Part shown: positions 18,387 to 27,545 of the stretch, piece by piece | Layout: the number at the start of each line of letters is the position of its first letter | Position numbering within the stretch: position 1 is the first letter of the stretch | Origin: Thermohalobaculum sp039027855 | GTDB taxonomy: Bacteria > Pseudomonadota > Alphaproteobacteria > Rhodobacterales > Rhodobacteraceae | Reading direction: 5' to 3' | NCBI GenBank assembly: GCA_039027855.1 | Contig: JBCCJI010000014.1 | Coordinates: forward strand, 36,713-100,712 | Length of the DNA: 64,000 nt | The notes under the pieces: generated by a model | Seen by the model: the letters and a program-made list of their open reading frames with translations, nothing else | Databases searched by the model: none | What the model was told of the DNA's origin: nothing | Position numbers and translations under genes: made by a program

Positions 18387-20024
18387 ATGGACAAGGCCAG
18401 CGACGATGCAGGCGGGGCCGCGGTCGAGGCGGCGAGCGGCGAGATATCCGGCGCCGCGGGGGAGACGAGACCCTCGGGACGGCGGATCGCGCGCGCGGCG
18501 GTCGAGATCCGCAATGCCGCCATGGCGGATATCCCGGCGATCCAGGCCCTGACGGCGGGCGCCTATCCGGGTGAGAAGCCCTATACCCAGGGCCAGATCC
18601 GGGGGCAGATCAACGCCTTTCCCGACGGGCAATTCGTCGTGACGTATGACGGCGTGGTGGTGGGGTATGCCGCGACCTTCATGGTGTCCGAGCGGCTGGC
18701 GCTCGCCGATCATAGCTGGGCCTCGATCACCGGAGACGGGCATGCCGCACAGCACAACCCCAAGGGCGATTGGCTCTATGGCATGGAGGTCTGCGTCGAC
18801 CGCGCGCGCCGGCGGCTTCGGATCGGCAAGCGGCTCTATGAGGCGCGCAAGCGGCTGTGCCAGGATCTGGGGCTGAAAGGCATCGCCTTTGGCGGCCGCC
18901 TGCCCGGCTATCAGCGCAAGCGCAAGCTTTACCCAAACCCCGACGACTACCTGCGCGCGGTGGTGGAGAAGGCGGTGCGCGATCCGGTGGCAAGCTTCCA
19001 CATCCGCTCGGAATTCGAGCCGCAGCGGGTACTGCGCGGTTATCACCCCGAGGACCGCGAAAGCGGCGGGCATGCCGCGCTGATGTTGTGGCGAAACCCC
19101 TATTTCGACCCGGAATATGATCGCCAGAGCCTGCATCGGCGCGACCCGCAGGTGGCGCGGGTGACGACCGTGCAGCTGGCGGCGAAACCGGTCGAGACGC
19201 GCGAGGATTTCTACCGCCATCTCGAGCATTTCATCGACGCGGCGGCGGATTACGAAAGCGATTTCGTGGTCTTCCCCGAGCTTTTCACCCTGCAGATGCT
19301 GGCGGCGGAGAAGCGCAAGCTCGAACCCGAGGAGGCGATCGAAAAGCTCTCGACCTACACCGAGGAATTCGTCGCGCGGCTCAAGGCTTGGGCGATCGGG
19401 TTCAACATCAATATCATCGGTGGCAGCCACCCGACGCGCACCGATGACGGCGATATCCAGAACGTCGCCTATGTCGCGCTGCGCGACGGGTCGGTGCATG
19501 CGCAGGAGAAGCTGCACCCCACACCGGATGAGCGCTATTGGTGGAACATCAAGGGTGGCGACGAGATCAACGCGATCCAGACCGACTGCGGCCCGATCGG
19601 GGTGATGATCTGCTATGATAGCGAGTTCCCGGAACTGGCGCGGCGGCTGGTGGATCAGGGCGCGCGATTGCTGTTCGTGCCCTATTGCACCGACACGCGG
19701 CACGGGCATCTGCGGGTGAAATACTGCTGCCAGGCGCGCGCGGTCGAAAACCAGGCTTATGTCGTGACCGCCGGCAATGTGGGCCATCTGCCGGATGTGG
19801 AGAACATGGATATCCAGTACGCCCATTCGGCGATCTATACGCCCTGCGACTTCCCGTTCGCGCGCGACGGCATCGCGGCCGAGACCAGCGAGAATGTCGA
19901 GATGGTCGCGGTCGCCGATCTCAACCTTTCGACGCTGAGTTGGGCGCGGGCGCAGGGCTCGGTGCGCAACCTCCGCGACCGGCGGTTCGATCTCTACAGC
20001 GTGCGCTGGAAAGAGGCCGAGTGA
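18387..20024 (+). CDS. GNAT acetyltransferase-carbon-nitrogen hydrolase fusion
   Basis: A 545-residue two-domain enzyme. Residues about 35-200 form a GCN5-type N-acetyltransferase with the acetyl-CoA loop region RRRLRIGKRLYEARKRL. Residues about 255-540 are a nitrilase-superfamily amidase with the triad Glu298 (VVFPELF), Lys375 (EKLHPTPDE) and Cys409 (MICYDSEFPELA). The N-terminal 35 residues are low complexity. The same fusion is known in other bacteria and annotated as a bifunctional protein of unknown substrate. Its divergent neighbour is a deacetylase, so the two may act on the same type of acetylated amine or amide; that link is inference. Confidence 0.88.
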   Translation: MDKASDDAGGAAVEAASGEISGAAGETRPSGRRIARAAVEIRNAAMADIPAIQALTAGAYPGEKPYTQGQIRGQINAFPDGQFVVTYDGVVVGYAATFMVSERLALADHSWASITGDGHAAQHNPKGDWLYGMEVCVDRARRRLRIGKRLYEARKRLCQDLGLKGIAFGGRLPGYQRKRKLYPNPDDYLRAVVEKAVRDPVASFHIRSEFEPQRVLRGYHPEDRESGGHAALMLWRNPYFDPEYDRQSLHRRDPQVARVTTVQLAAKPVETREDFYRHLEHFIDAAADYESDFVVFPELFTLQMLAAEKRKLEPEEAIEKLSTYTEEFVARLKAWAIGFNINIIGGSHPTRTDDGDIQNVAYVALRDGSVHAQEKLHPTPDERYWWNIKGGDEINAIQTDCGPIGVMICYDSEFPELARRLVDQGARLLFVPYCTDTRHGHLRVKYCCQARAVENQAYVVTAGNVGHLPDVENMDIQYAHSAIYTPCDFPFARDGIAAETSENVEMVAVADLNLSTLSWARAQGSVRNLRDRRFDLYSVRWKEAE

Positions 20025-20073
20025 GCGGGGCAGCCTTGATCAAAGCGGCGCGCGCCATCGGCGCTGCGGCGCT

Positions 20074-21618
20074 TCAGTTCTGCGAGAGGATCAAGGGGTC
20101 TTCGGCGAAGACGACGCCGCGTATGCGCGCAGCACTGGCGTCGTAGACCGTTCCATAGCGCTCGGCCAGATCGTCGAGAAAGGCATCCCAGCGCTCTCCC
20201 GGGGCCGGATCGCCGACGGGGTCGACCTCGGCAAACACCACGACCGAGCGGCAGGATGCTGCATCGTTCGGCGTTTCGGTGACTGCAGTCCCATCCCCGA
20301 AACACTCGCCGAGCGCGCGCTCGAGCGCGGCCATGTCCGCGGTTTCGGTCTTGTGATCCAGCCGGTGCGCGCCATCGATCCAACCAGCGCCGAAGTAACG
20401 CGCTTCGCGGTGGAGCCTGAAGAACACAAAAACCCGATCACGCTCCAGGTCGGCAAACTCGCGGACGGGGGCATGGAATTCCAACGCATCGCTCTCGCGC
20501 TCGGGGTAATAATGGTGCGGCATCGCCGCCAATGTCGCGGCGAACGAGACGACACCGAGCCCCCAGGCGGCTGGTCGACGCCATGACAGGATCGCGAGAA
20601 CCAGCAACACGCTGGAAAAGATCGTGAAAAGCTGGATCGTGCGCACGAGGTAGATGGGATGCCAGATCCCCACGATCGCGGCGATCAGCGGCCCTGCGGC
20701 AAGGAACATGCCCATGCGGATCGCCATGTCGCGGTCGCGTAGCCAAAGCTGATACGCGCCCCACAGCAACACGAGATACATCAGCGGCTTGAGGTATTTC
20801 GGATAAGGATAGGCGCCCGTACTCATCTCATAGAACAGCATGGGCGTCGTGGGCAGCATCCACTTCATGTCGGGATCGCCCATCTGGCTCAGCAGGTGCA
20901 GCGTTTGCGGCACGGCCAGCAGCGTACCGATGCCAAGCATCACAACGATGACCCAGAACTCGCCCGGCCTGCCCCGCAAGAGCTGCACAACCGCGATCAG
21001 CGCAAAGCAGAAGAAGATGAAGGGCGCCGTGTAGTGGGTCATGAAGGCGAGCGTGAGCGACACGCCGCCGAGCAAGACCAACCAAGGCGTCGCCCGGCGC
21101 GAATCCAGCAACCCCTCGGGCGCGCGGAGTGCGCGCAGATAGCAGAGAAACGCCACGAGGTAGAAGAGCGTCAGCAGCGGATACATCCGCACAAAGCGCC
21201 CATAATGGATCTGCATCGGGGCGACCGCGAAGAACAGCCCGGCGAGCGCCGCGGTCTTCCAATCCAGGAAATGGCGCAGGATGACATAGAAAAGCGGGAT
21301 CGCGGCGATGCTCTCGAGCACCATGAAGAGCCTGACGCTCAGGCGGCCGTCACCGAAGACCGCCACCCACGCCTTGATGCTGGCGAAGAAGACCGGCGGA
21401 TGGATGTCGGTCGCGCGGTCGAGGGCGAAGAGGTCGGCCAAGCTCTGGCGCGCATAGTTGATCGAGTGAAACTCGTCGATATGCAGCGCCCGGTGGTCGA
21501 GCCACAGCACGCGGACGGCGAAGGCGAACGCCGTCAAGGCGAGCACGACGCAAAGATCGATACGAAGCGCCGACCATGCGGCCACGCGGGCGGGCTCCTC
21601 CGTTGTGTCCGTCACCAT
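20074..21618 (-). CDS. Membrane glycosyltransferase, ArnT/PMT-like (GT39/GT83 type)
   Basis: A roughly 514-residue protein with about ten to twelve membrane helices and a soluble C-terminal part. The first periplasmic loop has the acidic pair in LHIDEFHSINYA, the site expected for a GT-C enzyme that uses a polyprenyl-phosphate sugar donor, and the following DIHPPVFF motif is also typical. The open frame extends 27 codons upstream, but the chosen ATG at 21618 has AGGGGAAG just before it. It presumably glycosylates lipid or protein in the periplasm; acceptor unknown. It converges on the GNAT-nitrilase gene. Confidence 0.8.
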   Translation of the reverse strand: MVTDTTEEPARVAAWSALRIDLCVVLALTAFAFAVRVLWLDHRALHIDEFHSINYARQSLADLFALDRATDIHPPVFFASIKAWVAVFGDGRLSVRLFMVLESIAAIPLFYVILRHFLDWKTAALAGLFFAVAPMQIHYGRFVRMYPLLTLFYLVAFLCYLRALRAPEGLLDSRRATPWLVLLGGVSLTLAFMTHYTAPFIFFCFALIAVVQLLRGRPGEFWVIVVMLGIGTLLAVPQTLHLLSQMGDPDMKWMLPTTPMLFYEMSTGAYPYPKYLKPLMYLVLLWGAYQLWLRDRDMAIRMGMFLAAGPLIAAIVGIWHPIYLVRTIQLFTIFSSVLLVLAILSWRRPAAWGLGVVSFAATLAAMPHHYYPERESDALEFHAPVREFADLERDRVFVFFRLHREARYFGAGWIDGAHRLDHKTETADMAALERALGECFGDGTAVTETPNDAASCRSVVVFAEVDPVGDPAPGERWDAFLDDLAERYGTVYDASAARIRGVVFAEDPLILSQN

Positions 21619-21815
21619 GCTTCCCCTCGGCTTTCGCAACGCAGCGTGGTGCTGTTGAACCGGCACCGCAAGCCGCCGCCTGCGCTCAAACCCCGTCATA
21701 CCCGCGCAGTCCTAACGCCTTGACCGGTAACCAGCCCGTTGCGGCGGATCAAGCGCTGCCGCAGCCATAGCCAGCGGCCGCCAGCCCGGTGCCCTGGCGC
21801 AGTAGCCTGCCCGCG

Positions 21816-22874
21816 TCAGCGGTCGTTGCGGACGGGGATGGCAGCGGCGCCGAGCAGCGTGGCGACGGCATCGTGGATCACGTTGCCGAGCGTCTCGAAC
21901 CGCTGAGCGAGCGGCGAGGTGGCGCGCCAGACGAGGCCGAGTGTCCGCGACGGACCGGCGGGCCCGAAAGAGAGGCATTCCAGGGTCTCGGCGCGCACCT
22001 CGATCCGTGCCGCCATGGCAGGGATCAGGGTGACGCCCATCCCGGCCTCGGCCATCTGCGCCAATGTGGACAAAGAACTTACACTGAGCGTCTCGCCCAT
22101 GCCTGGGCCCGCATCCAACCCCGTATCTCGCGCTGTCATCGAGGCGGTGGCGTCGGCCGTCACGCCCGTCCGACTGAGGCCAGCAGGGCCTAGGGCACCG
22201 GTGCCGCCCGTGCAGAACGAGAGGGCCTGATCGCGAAAGCAATGCCCCTCTTCGAGCAGGAGCAGACGCTCATCGAGCAACATGCCGAGATTGGCTTCCG
22301 CCATCTCGCCGTCTTCCGGCACCGGCGCGCTGTCCTCGGGCCGTCGGCGGAGCATCAGGAAGGGCTCGGCGATGAGCGGCAGCGTGACGAGGCCCGGTCG
22401 CTCAGCGGGCAAGGCGAGCAGCGCAAGATCGAGCTTCGCCGCCGCGATATCGTCGAGCAGCCGCTCGGTCTGGCTTTCGCGCACCACGAGGTCGAGATCC
22501 GGCGCAGACTGGGAAAGGCGACCGAGCAGCGTCGGCAGCAGATAGGGCGCCACCGTCGGAATGATCCCGAGTGTCAGCCGGCCGGTAAGCGCGGCCGGTT
22601 CCCCCTGGCCATGGACCTGCCCGATATCGGCAAGCTCGGCGACACCCTGCAGGATCGCGCTGGCCCGGCGCGCCACCTCGTGGCCGGCCGCTGTGATCTC
22701 CACCCGGCGGGCGCGACGCTCGACAAGCGGCACGCCGATGGTGGTCTCGAGTTCACGGATCTGCATGGACAGCGCCGGCTGGCTGATGGCGACCGCCCGT
22801 GCGGCATCGCCAAAATGCCGGTGGCGCACCAGCGCATCGAAGTAGCGCAGCTGTCGGAGCGTGATCGGTATCAT
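21816..22874 (-). CDS. oxyR: Hydrogen peroxide-sensing LysR regulator OxyR
   Basis: A 352-residue LysR-type regulator. The winged helix-turn-helix is at residues 1-60 (LRQLRYFDALVRHRHFGDAA, then ISQPALSMQI). The regulatory domain contains GHCFRDQALSFC with Cys212 and Cys221, nine residues apart exactly as the redox cysteines 199 and 208 of E. coli OxyR. It is divergent from katG, the classic target. It is about 45 residues longer than E. coli OxyR; most of the excess is a Gly/Ala/Thr-rich insertion (about residues 222-253) directly after the second redox cysteine. The assignment is strong because sensing motif and target agree. Confidence 0.93.
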   Translation of the reverse strand: MIPITLRQLRYFDALVRHRHFGDAARAVAISQPALSMQIRELETTIGVPLVERRARRVEITAAGHEVARRASAILQGVAELADIGQVHGQGEPAALTGRLTLGIIPTVAPYLLPTLLGRLSQSAPDLDLVVRESQTERLLDDIAAAKLDLALLALPAERPGLVTLPLIAEPFLMLRRRPEDSAPVPEDGEMAEANLGMLLDERLLLLEEGHCFRDQALSFCTGGTGALGPAGLSRTGVTADATASMTARDTGLDAGPGMGETLSVSSLSTLAQMAEAGMGVTLIPAMAARIEVRAETLECLSFGPAGPSRTLGLVWRATSPLAQRFETLGNVIHDAVATLLGAAAIPVRNDR

Positions 22875-22880
22875 CAGAAA

Positions 22881-22924
22881 ACCTGATCGCAGAATGTCGA
22901 TAATACGATTTTACCTGATCGTAT
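22881..22924. promoter_or_regulatory. Probable OxyR operator between oxyR and katG
   Basis: ATACGAT (22903-22909) and ATCGTAT (22918-22924) are perfect inverted arms around an 8-base spacer. ACCTGATCG occurs at 22881-22889 and again at 22913-22921, 32 bases (about three helical turns) apart, as expected for a tetrameric LysR regulator contacting two adjacent sites. The oxyR start lies at 22874 and katG at 23014, so one site could control both genes. Confidence 0.6.
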
Positions 22925-23013
22925 CAATTTGGGCAAAAGCGTGTAGGTGACATGCGCGTCGCCACCGTTAGATCACTTCTCATCCTGACCTCAGGCCAGC
23001 AAACGGAGCTAGC

Positions 23014-25188
23014 ATGGACGGCGAAATCCGGTGCCCAGTCACGGGCCGCGTTCACGTCACCAACCGCGACTGGTGGCCCAAGAGCCTTAACCTCAAGATC
23101 CTCCACCAGAACACGGCGCCGACCAGCCCGATGGGTGAGGCCTTCGATTACGCCGAAGCCTTCGAGACGCTCGATCTCGACGTCGTGATGGACGAGTTGA
23201 AGGGTCTGATGACCGACAGTCAGGAATGGTGGCCGGCCGACTACGGCCACTATGGCGGGTTCATGATCCGCATGGCCTGGCACGCAGCAGGCACCTATCG
23301 CACGGCTGACGGGCGTGGCGGTGCGGGCACCGGGGCGCAGCGTTTTGCGCCGCTCAATTCCTGGCCCGATAACGGCAACCTCGATAAGGCGCGCCGCTTG
23401 CTCTGGCCGGTGAAGCAGAAGTACGGCGCAGCGCTGTCCTGGGCCGATCTCTTCATTCTCGCCGGCAACGCCGCGCTCGAGTCGATGGGCTTCAAGACCT
23501 TCGGCTTTGGTGGCGGGCGCGCCGATATCTGGGAGCCCGAGGAAGACATCTACTGGGGCGCAGAGACCGAGTGGCTGGGCGACAAGCGCTATTCGGGCGA
23601 TCGCCTGCTCGAGATGCCGCTCGCGGCGGTTCAGATGGGTCTCATCTACGTCAATCCCGAAGGGCCGAACGGCAACCCGGACCCGCTCGCCTCGGGCCGC
23701 GACATCCGCGAGACCTTCGCCCGGATGGCGATGAACGATGCCGAGACCGTCGCGCTGGTCGCCGGCGGGCATACATTTGGCAAGTGCCACGGCGCCGGGC
23801 CAGAGAATGCCGTGGGTGTCGAACCCGAGGGCGCGCCGATCGAAGCACAGGGCTTTGGCTGGGCCTCGACCCATGAGAGCGGCAAGGGCAAGCATGCGAT
23901 CACCAGCGGCATCGAAGGCCCCTGGACGCCCAACCCCACCAAGTGGGACATGGGCTATTTCGACATGCTGTTCGGCTATGAGTGGGAGCTGACCAAGAGC
24001 CCGGCCGGCGCCTATCAGTGGACGCCGAAGGACCTGAAGGACGATGACTACGCGCCCCAGGTCGACGGCTCCGATGAGCGGGTCAAGCCGATCATGACGA
24101 CCGCCGATATGGCGCTCCGTCTCGACCCGATCTACGGCCCGATCTCCAAGCGCTTCCACGAGAACCCGGAGGAATTTGCCGACGCCTTCGCCCGTGCGTG
24201 GTTCAAGCTGACCCACCGCGATATGGGGCCGAAGATCCGCTACAAGGGCAGCATGGTCCCGGCCGAGGACCTGATCTGGCAGGATCCGATCCCGGCGGTC
24301 GATCACCCGGTGATCGAAGCGCCCGAGATCGCCGATCTCAAAAGCCGGATCGGCGAGACGGGCCTCACGAGTTCGCAGCTCGTCAAGGCGGCCTGGGCGT
24401 CGGCCTCCAGCTTCCGTGGCTCGGACCTGCGCGGTGGCGCCAATGGCGCGCGCGTGGCGCTCGATCCGCAGAAGAACTGGACGGTCAACGACCCGGCCGA
24501 GCTTTCGGTCGTGTTGCGCGCCCTGGAGGGCATCAAGACCGCCTTCAACGACAGCCGCACCGACGGCAAGAAGGTCTCGCTGGCCGATCTGATCGTGCTG
24601 GCAGGCAGTGTCGGCATCGAGAAGGCCGCCACCGCGGCCGGCCATGAGGTCGAGGTGCCCTTCACCCCCGGCCGCATGGATGCGACCGCCGAACAGACCG
24701 ACGCCGACAGCTTCTCGGTGATGGAGCCCGAAGCCGATGGGTTCCGCAATTGGCGTCGCGGCGACTACTCGGTGCCCTTCGAAGAGCAGCTGGTCGACAA
24801 GGCGCAGCTTCTCACCCTCTCGGCGCCCGAGATGACGGTGCTGGTCGGCGGTCTGCGCGTGATGGGCGCCAATGCTGGCGGCTCGACGCATGGCGTCCTG
24901 ACCGAGCGTGTGGGCGCGTTGTCGAACGACTTCTTCGTCAACCTGCTCGACATGGGCGTCGAGTGGAAGAAGGCCGACGACACCGAGCAGCTGTTCGAGG
25001 GGCGCGACCGCGCCACCGGCGAGATCCGCTGGACCGGCACGCGGGCGGACCTCGTCTTCGGGTCGAACAGTCAGCTCCGCGCCCTGGCCGAGGTCTATGG
25101 TTCGGCTGACGGCGAAGGACGTTTCGTCGCCGAGTTTGTCAAGGCATGGGTCAAGGTGATGGAACTGGATCGCTTCGACCTGAAGTGA
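23014..25188 (+). CDS. katG: Catalase-peroxidase KatG
   Basis: A 724-residue bifunctional heme enzyme that removes hydrogen peroxide, of normal family length. Distal heme pocket RMAWHAAGTYR has Arg86, Trp89 and His90; Tyr212 in YVNPEGP and the following methionine-rich MAMNDAETVAL segment provide the Met-Tyr-Trp adduct; the proximal histidine is His253 in AGGHTFGKCHG. The second, heme-free domain occupies the C-terminal half. GGAG precedes the ATG by seven bases. Expression is very likely OxyR-dependent through the divergent promoter, and a strong hairpin terminator follows. Confidence 0.97.
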   Translation: MDGEIRCPVTGRVHVTNRDWWPKSLNLKILHQNTAPTSPMGEAFDYAEAFETLDLDVVMDELKGLMTDSQEWWPADYGHYGGFMIRMAWHAAGTYRTADGRGGAGTGAQRFAPLNSWPDNGNLDKARRLLWPVKQKYGAALSWADLFILAGNAALESMGFKTFGFGGGRADIWEPEEDIYWGAETEWLGDKRYSGDRLLEMPLAAVQMGLIYVNPEGPNGNPDPLASGRDIRETFARMAMNDAETVALVAGGHTFGKCHGAGPENAVGVEPEGAPIEAQGFGWASTHESGKGKHAITSGIEGPWTPNPTKWDMGYFDMLFGYEWELTKSPAGAYQWTPKDLKDDDYAPQVDGSDERVKPIMTTADMALRLDPIYGPISKRFHENPEEFADAFARAWFKLTHRDMGPKIRYKGSMVPAEDLIWQDPIPAVDHPVIEAPEIADLKSRIGETGLTSSQLVKAAWASASSFRGSDLRGGANGARVALDPQKNWTVNDPAELSVVLRALEGIKTAFNDSRTDGKKVSLADLIVLAGSVGIEKAATAAGHEVEVPFTPGRMDATAEQTDADSFSVMEPEADGFRNWRRGDYSVPFEEQLVDKAQLLTLSAPEMTVLVGGLRVMGANAGGSTHGVLTERVGALSNDFFVNLLDMGVEWKKADDTEQLFEGRDRATGEIRWTGTRADLVFGSNSQLRALAEVYGSADGEGRFVAEFVKAWVKVMELDRFDLK

Positions 25189-25218
25189 CGCCGCTCCATC
25201 AGTGATCGGATGTGAGGG

Positions 25219-25253
25219 CCCGCCGCAGAGATGCGGCGGGCTTTGTCGTTTGG
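25219..25253 (+). terminator. Rho-independent terminator of katG
   Basis: CCCGCCGC (25219-25226), loop AGAGAT, GCGGCGGG (25233-25240), followed by CTTTGTCGTTT. Perfect 8-bp GC stem about 30 bases after the katG stop. Confidence 0.85.
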
Positions 25254-25495
25254 TGCTTGGCAGCACCCAGCGGCTTCACGCCGTCTTGCGCCACGGTAAG
25301 ACGGCGACCGTCTCAGGGGCGCGCATGCCCTGCGCCAGCGCAGCGGCGACGCAGCGGCTTCGCTGTCGGGACATGTCATGACAGGCGCGTCCGGACACGA
25401 AAACAACCCGTCTGGGCGCGAAATGACCTGCCGTGGGACGCCGATTGCGCCCAGAGGTCGTGGAGCCGACCACCGCAACCTGCTAGGCTCGTCGC

Positions 25496-26314
25496 ATGTC
25501 GAAAAAGACCGAAAGCATCGAGATCCGTGTCTCACCCGAACTGAAGGCGGCGCTTGCTGCGCGGGCCGAGGACGAGGGTCGTTCCATGAGCGATCTTGTC
25601 CGCGACCTGATCGAAAGCGAGCGCTCTGGCTCTGGTTCTGGCGCTGGCGCGGGCACCCGGCAGGGCGACGGTGGCGGCCTTCCCGCAACCGATCCCGGAG
25701 ACGACGAGATGATCCTGCCCTCCCGCCGTGGCGCGCTGCGTGCCGCCCTGCTCTCGCTACCCGTCGCAGCGCTTGGCGTGGTCTATGCGCTAAGCGCGCA
25801 GACACCGGCCACAGCCTCTTCGGAGTTTCGCGTGATGTTCGCCGAGCTCGACGCCAATGGCGACGGCCGCGTCGAAGCGCCCGAGTTTGCCAGTTTCCTC
25901 GTTCGCGAGGAGGAGTTCGAGCCCGAGGCCGACTGTGCCGACAAAGGCGAACCCTGCACGGCGCTGGAGCGCGCCACCAACGAGATCGACAGACACGACA
26001 GCGACGCCAATGGCGTGATCACCTATGACGAGCTCGAGGCGTTCCTGATCCGCGAACGGGCCGAAGTGTTCATCGAGCACGACGTGAACGCCAACGGGTT
26101 CGTCACGGCCGATGAGTTCGCGCTGGTCCAGGCCTTCCACGCGATGGAGGATGGCGAGGCGATCCCCGCCGCCTGCCGTACCCTGATCGAGGAAGAAACG
26201 CCCGAAGGCGCCGCCGAGGCCTGCGATGCCGGAGAGCATCTGCGCATCGAGATGGCCGAGTTCGACGCCAACCGCGACGGGCGCGTCGCCTTGCTGGAGT
26301 ATCTCGCCCACTGA
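25496..26314 (+). CDS. Ribbon-helix-helix / transmembrane / EF-hand protein
   Basis: A 272-residue protein of unusual architecture. Residues about 5-42 (IEIRVSPELKAALAARAEDE, then SMSDLVRDLIE) look like an Arc/CopG ribbon-helix-helix DNA-binding unit. A GSGSGAGAG-rich linker follows (45-70), then one membrane helix (about 82-100). The rest is predicted periplasmic and holds four EF-hand loops starting at Asp119 (DANGDGRVEAPE), Asp168 (DSDANGVITYDE), Asp196 (DVNANGFVTADE) and Asp257 (DANRDGRVALLE), plus cysteine pairs that could form disulfides. The arrangement suggests a calcium-responsive membrane regulator, but function is unknown; the N-terminal part could instead be a membrane-linked interaction domain. 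Confidence 0.75.
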   Translation: MSKKTESIEIRVSPELKAALAARAEDEGRSMSDLVRDLIESERSGSGSGAGAGTRQGDGGGLPATDPGDDEMILPSRRGALRAALLSLPVAALGVVYALSAQTPATASSEFRVMFAELDANGDGRVEAPEFASFLVREEEFEPEADCADKGEPCTALERATNEIDRHDSDANGVITYDELEAFLIRERAEVFIEHDVNANGFVTADEFALVQAFHAMEDGEAIPAACRTLIEEETPEGAAEACDAGEHLRIEMAEFDANRDGRVALLEYLAH

Positions 26315-26397
26315 GAGCCGGGGCCCCGGGTGGACCGGCGCCCTTCGGACTATCTGCGCCCAAGACCGGCTACCAAGCACCGGCGATCAAGAACCGG

Positions 26398-26646
26398 CTA
26401 CACCGTGACGGGGCGCCTTAAGGCCGCTGGCGGCGCAAGCTCCGCGCCGCCAAACAGGGTCAGCGCCTGGATGCCCGGCGTGATCCCGTCGGTCCGCCCG
26501 ATCACCGTCGCGCGCCCAAGCGCCTGGCCCTGGTCATCGATCATCAGCGCCGCATCCCCGGCGCCATAGGGCGCGTTGGGATCGGTCTCGACCACCAGCG
26601 TGACAACCCAACCATCCTCCGCCGGTGGCGGCACGAATTGTGACAT
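26398..26646 (-). CDS. Small hypothetical protein
   Basis: An 82-residue frame beginning MSQFVPPPAEDGW. GAGGG lies eight bases before this ATG; a second ATG two codons upstream (26652) is equally possible. The composition is balanced and coding-like, with the central strand-rich segment AALMIDDQGQALGRATVIG, unlike the arginine-rich shadow frames around it. No family recognised. It stands alone, converging on the EF-hand gene and divergent from the DUF1826 operon. Confidence 0.5.
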   Translation of the reverse strand: MSQFVPPPAEDGWVVTLVVETDPNAPYGAGDAALMIDDQGQALGRATVIGRTDGITPGIQALTLFGGAELAPPAALRRPVTV

Positions 26647-26820
26647 CCCCATTCCCTCGCTCCCCCAAGCGATGCGCCTGCCGCGCAGACTGCGACAAGC
26701 CCGTTGACGTTCGATTGAAGTCGCGGCGAGGCGGGGCACAGATGCTGCGACCGATGCGCCGCGGTGGGTTGCAGATCTCGCCTAACGGTGGCCTGCGACC
26801 GTCTGGACGGGTCGGCAGAA

Positions 26821-26835
26821 TGTTATAAAGTAACA
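26821..26835. promoter_or_regulatory. Probable Zur (zinc uptake regulator) box
   Basis: TGTTATAAAGTAACA is an inverted repeat (TGTTA...TAACA) that differs by two central bases from the TGTTATA-N-TATAACA core of proteobacterial Zur operators. It lies 51 bases before the DUF1826 start. The small minus-strand gene lies on the other side about 175 bases away. Confidence 0.55.
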
Positions 26836-26885
26836 GCCCTACGAGGCCACGGGGCGCGGGCGACCGCTGTGGAGAGAGCGAGCCT

Positions 26886-27545
26886 ATGGTTGCCAGCATG
26901 CCGCTGCGTGAGATCATGCGTGACAGGATCGTCGGGGTCGGCATGGCCAAGGCCCCGGATGGCCTGCAAAAGATCCGTCATCGCGGCTGTTCGGCGGTGA
27001 TCTGGAACCGAACGCCGCCGCCTGGTTTTGTTCGGTGGATCGACTGTCTCGACCCCGCGCGCCTCCCGCGCGCCCGCGTGGTGGTGCCTCTGGACGAGGT
27101 GGCCGCAACCGTCGCGGCGCTTTGTACCGAGAGCGCGATGCCCCCCGGAGAGCATTGCGACTGGTTCATCGACGACGTGGCACGGCTTGCCCTACTGTTC
27201 GCCGCGCAGATGTCAGCGGCCGGGATCGACACCCCGTTCCTGCGCCTGCGCCTCGATGCGGTGACGACCGATTCCTGCCGGCGTTTCCATGTCGATGCGG
27301 TGAAAGCGCGGCTGGTCTGCACCTACCGCGGCCCGGGTACGCAATACGGCACGGCGCGCGGAGGCGATGCGCCTGCGACCGTTTTCGATGTTCCCCCCTG
27401 CGCGCCGATCCTGCTGCGCGGGACGCTTTGGCCGGCCAACCCGCCCACAGGCCTCGTCCATCGCTCACCGCCCATTGCCGGTACGGGGAGGACGCGCCTG
27501 GTGCTTGTACTCGATCCGATGAGCGCGCCTGTGGACGCCTTCTGA
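26886..27545 (+). CDS. DUF1826 domain protein
   Basis: A 219-residue soluble protein of family DUF1826 by overall pattern: the segment PEHCDWF-like (GEHCDWFIDDVARLALLF), RLRLDAVTTDSCRRFHVDAVKARLVCTYRGPGTQY in the middle, and a terminal RLVLVLDP strand. The cluster of His, Cys, Asp residues in SCRRFH could bind metal. Members of this family are, to my recollection, often found near COG0523 metal chaperones in zinc-limitation regulons, which agrees with the Zur-like box upstream. Biochemical function is unknown. The stop overlaps the next gene's ATG (TGATG). Confidence 0.8.
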   Translation: MVASMPLREIMRDRIVGVGMAKAPDGLQKIRHRGCSAVIWNRTPPPGFVRWIDCLDPARLPRARVVVPLDEVAATVAALCTESAMPPGEHCDWFIDDVARLALLFAAQMSAAGIDTPFLRLRLDAVTTDSCRRFHVDAVKARLVCTYRGPGTQYGTARGGDAPATVFDVPPCAPILLRGTLWPANPPTGLVHRSPPIAGTGRTRLVLVLDPMSAPVDAF

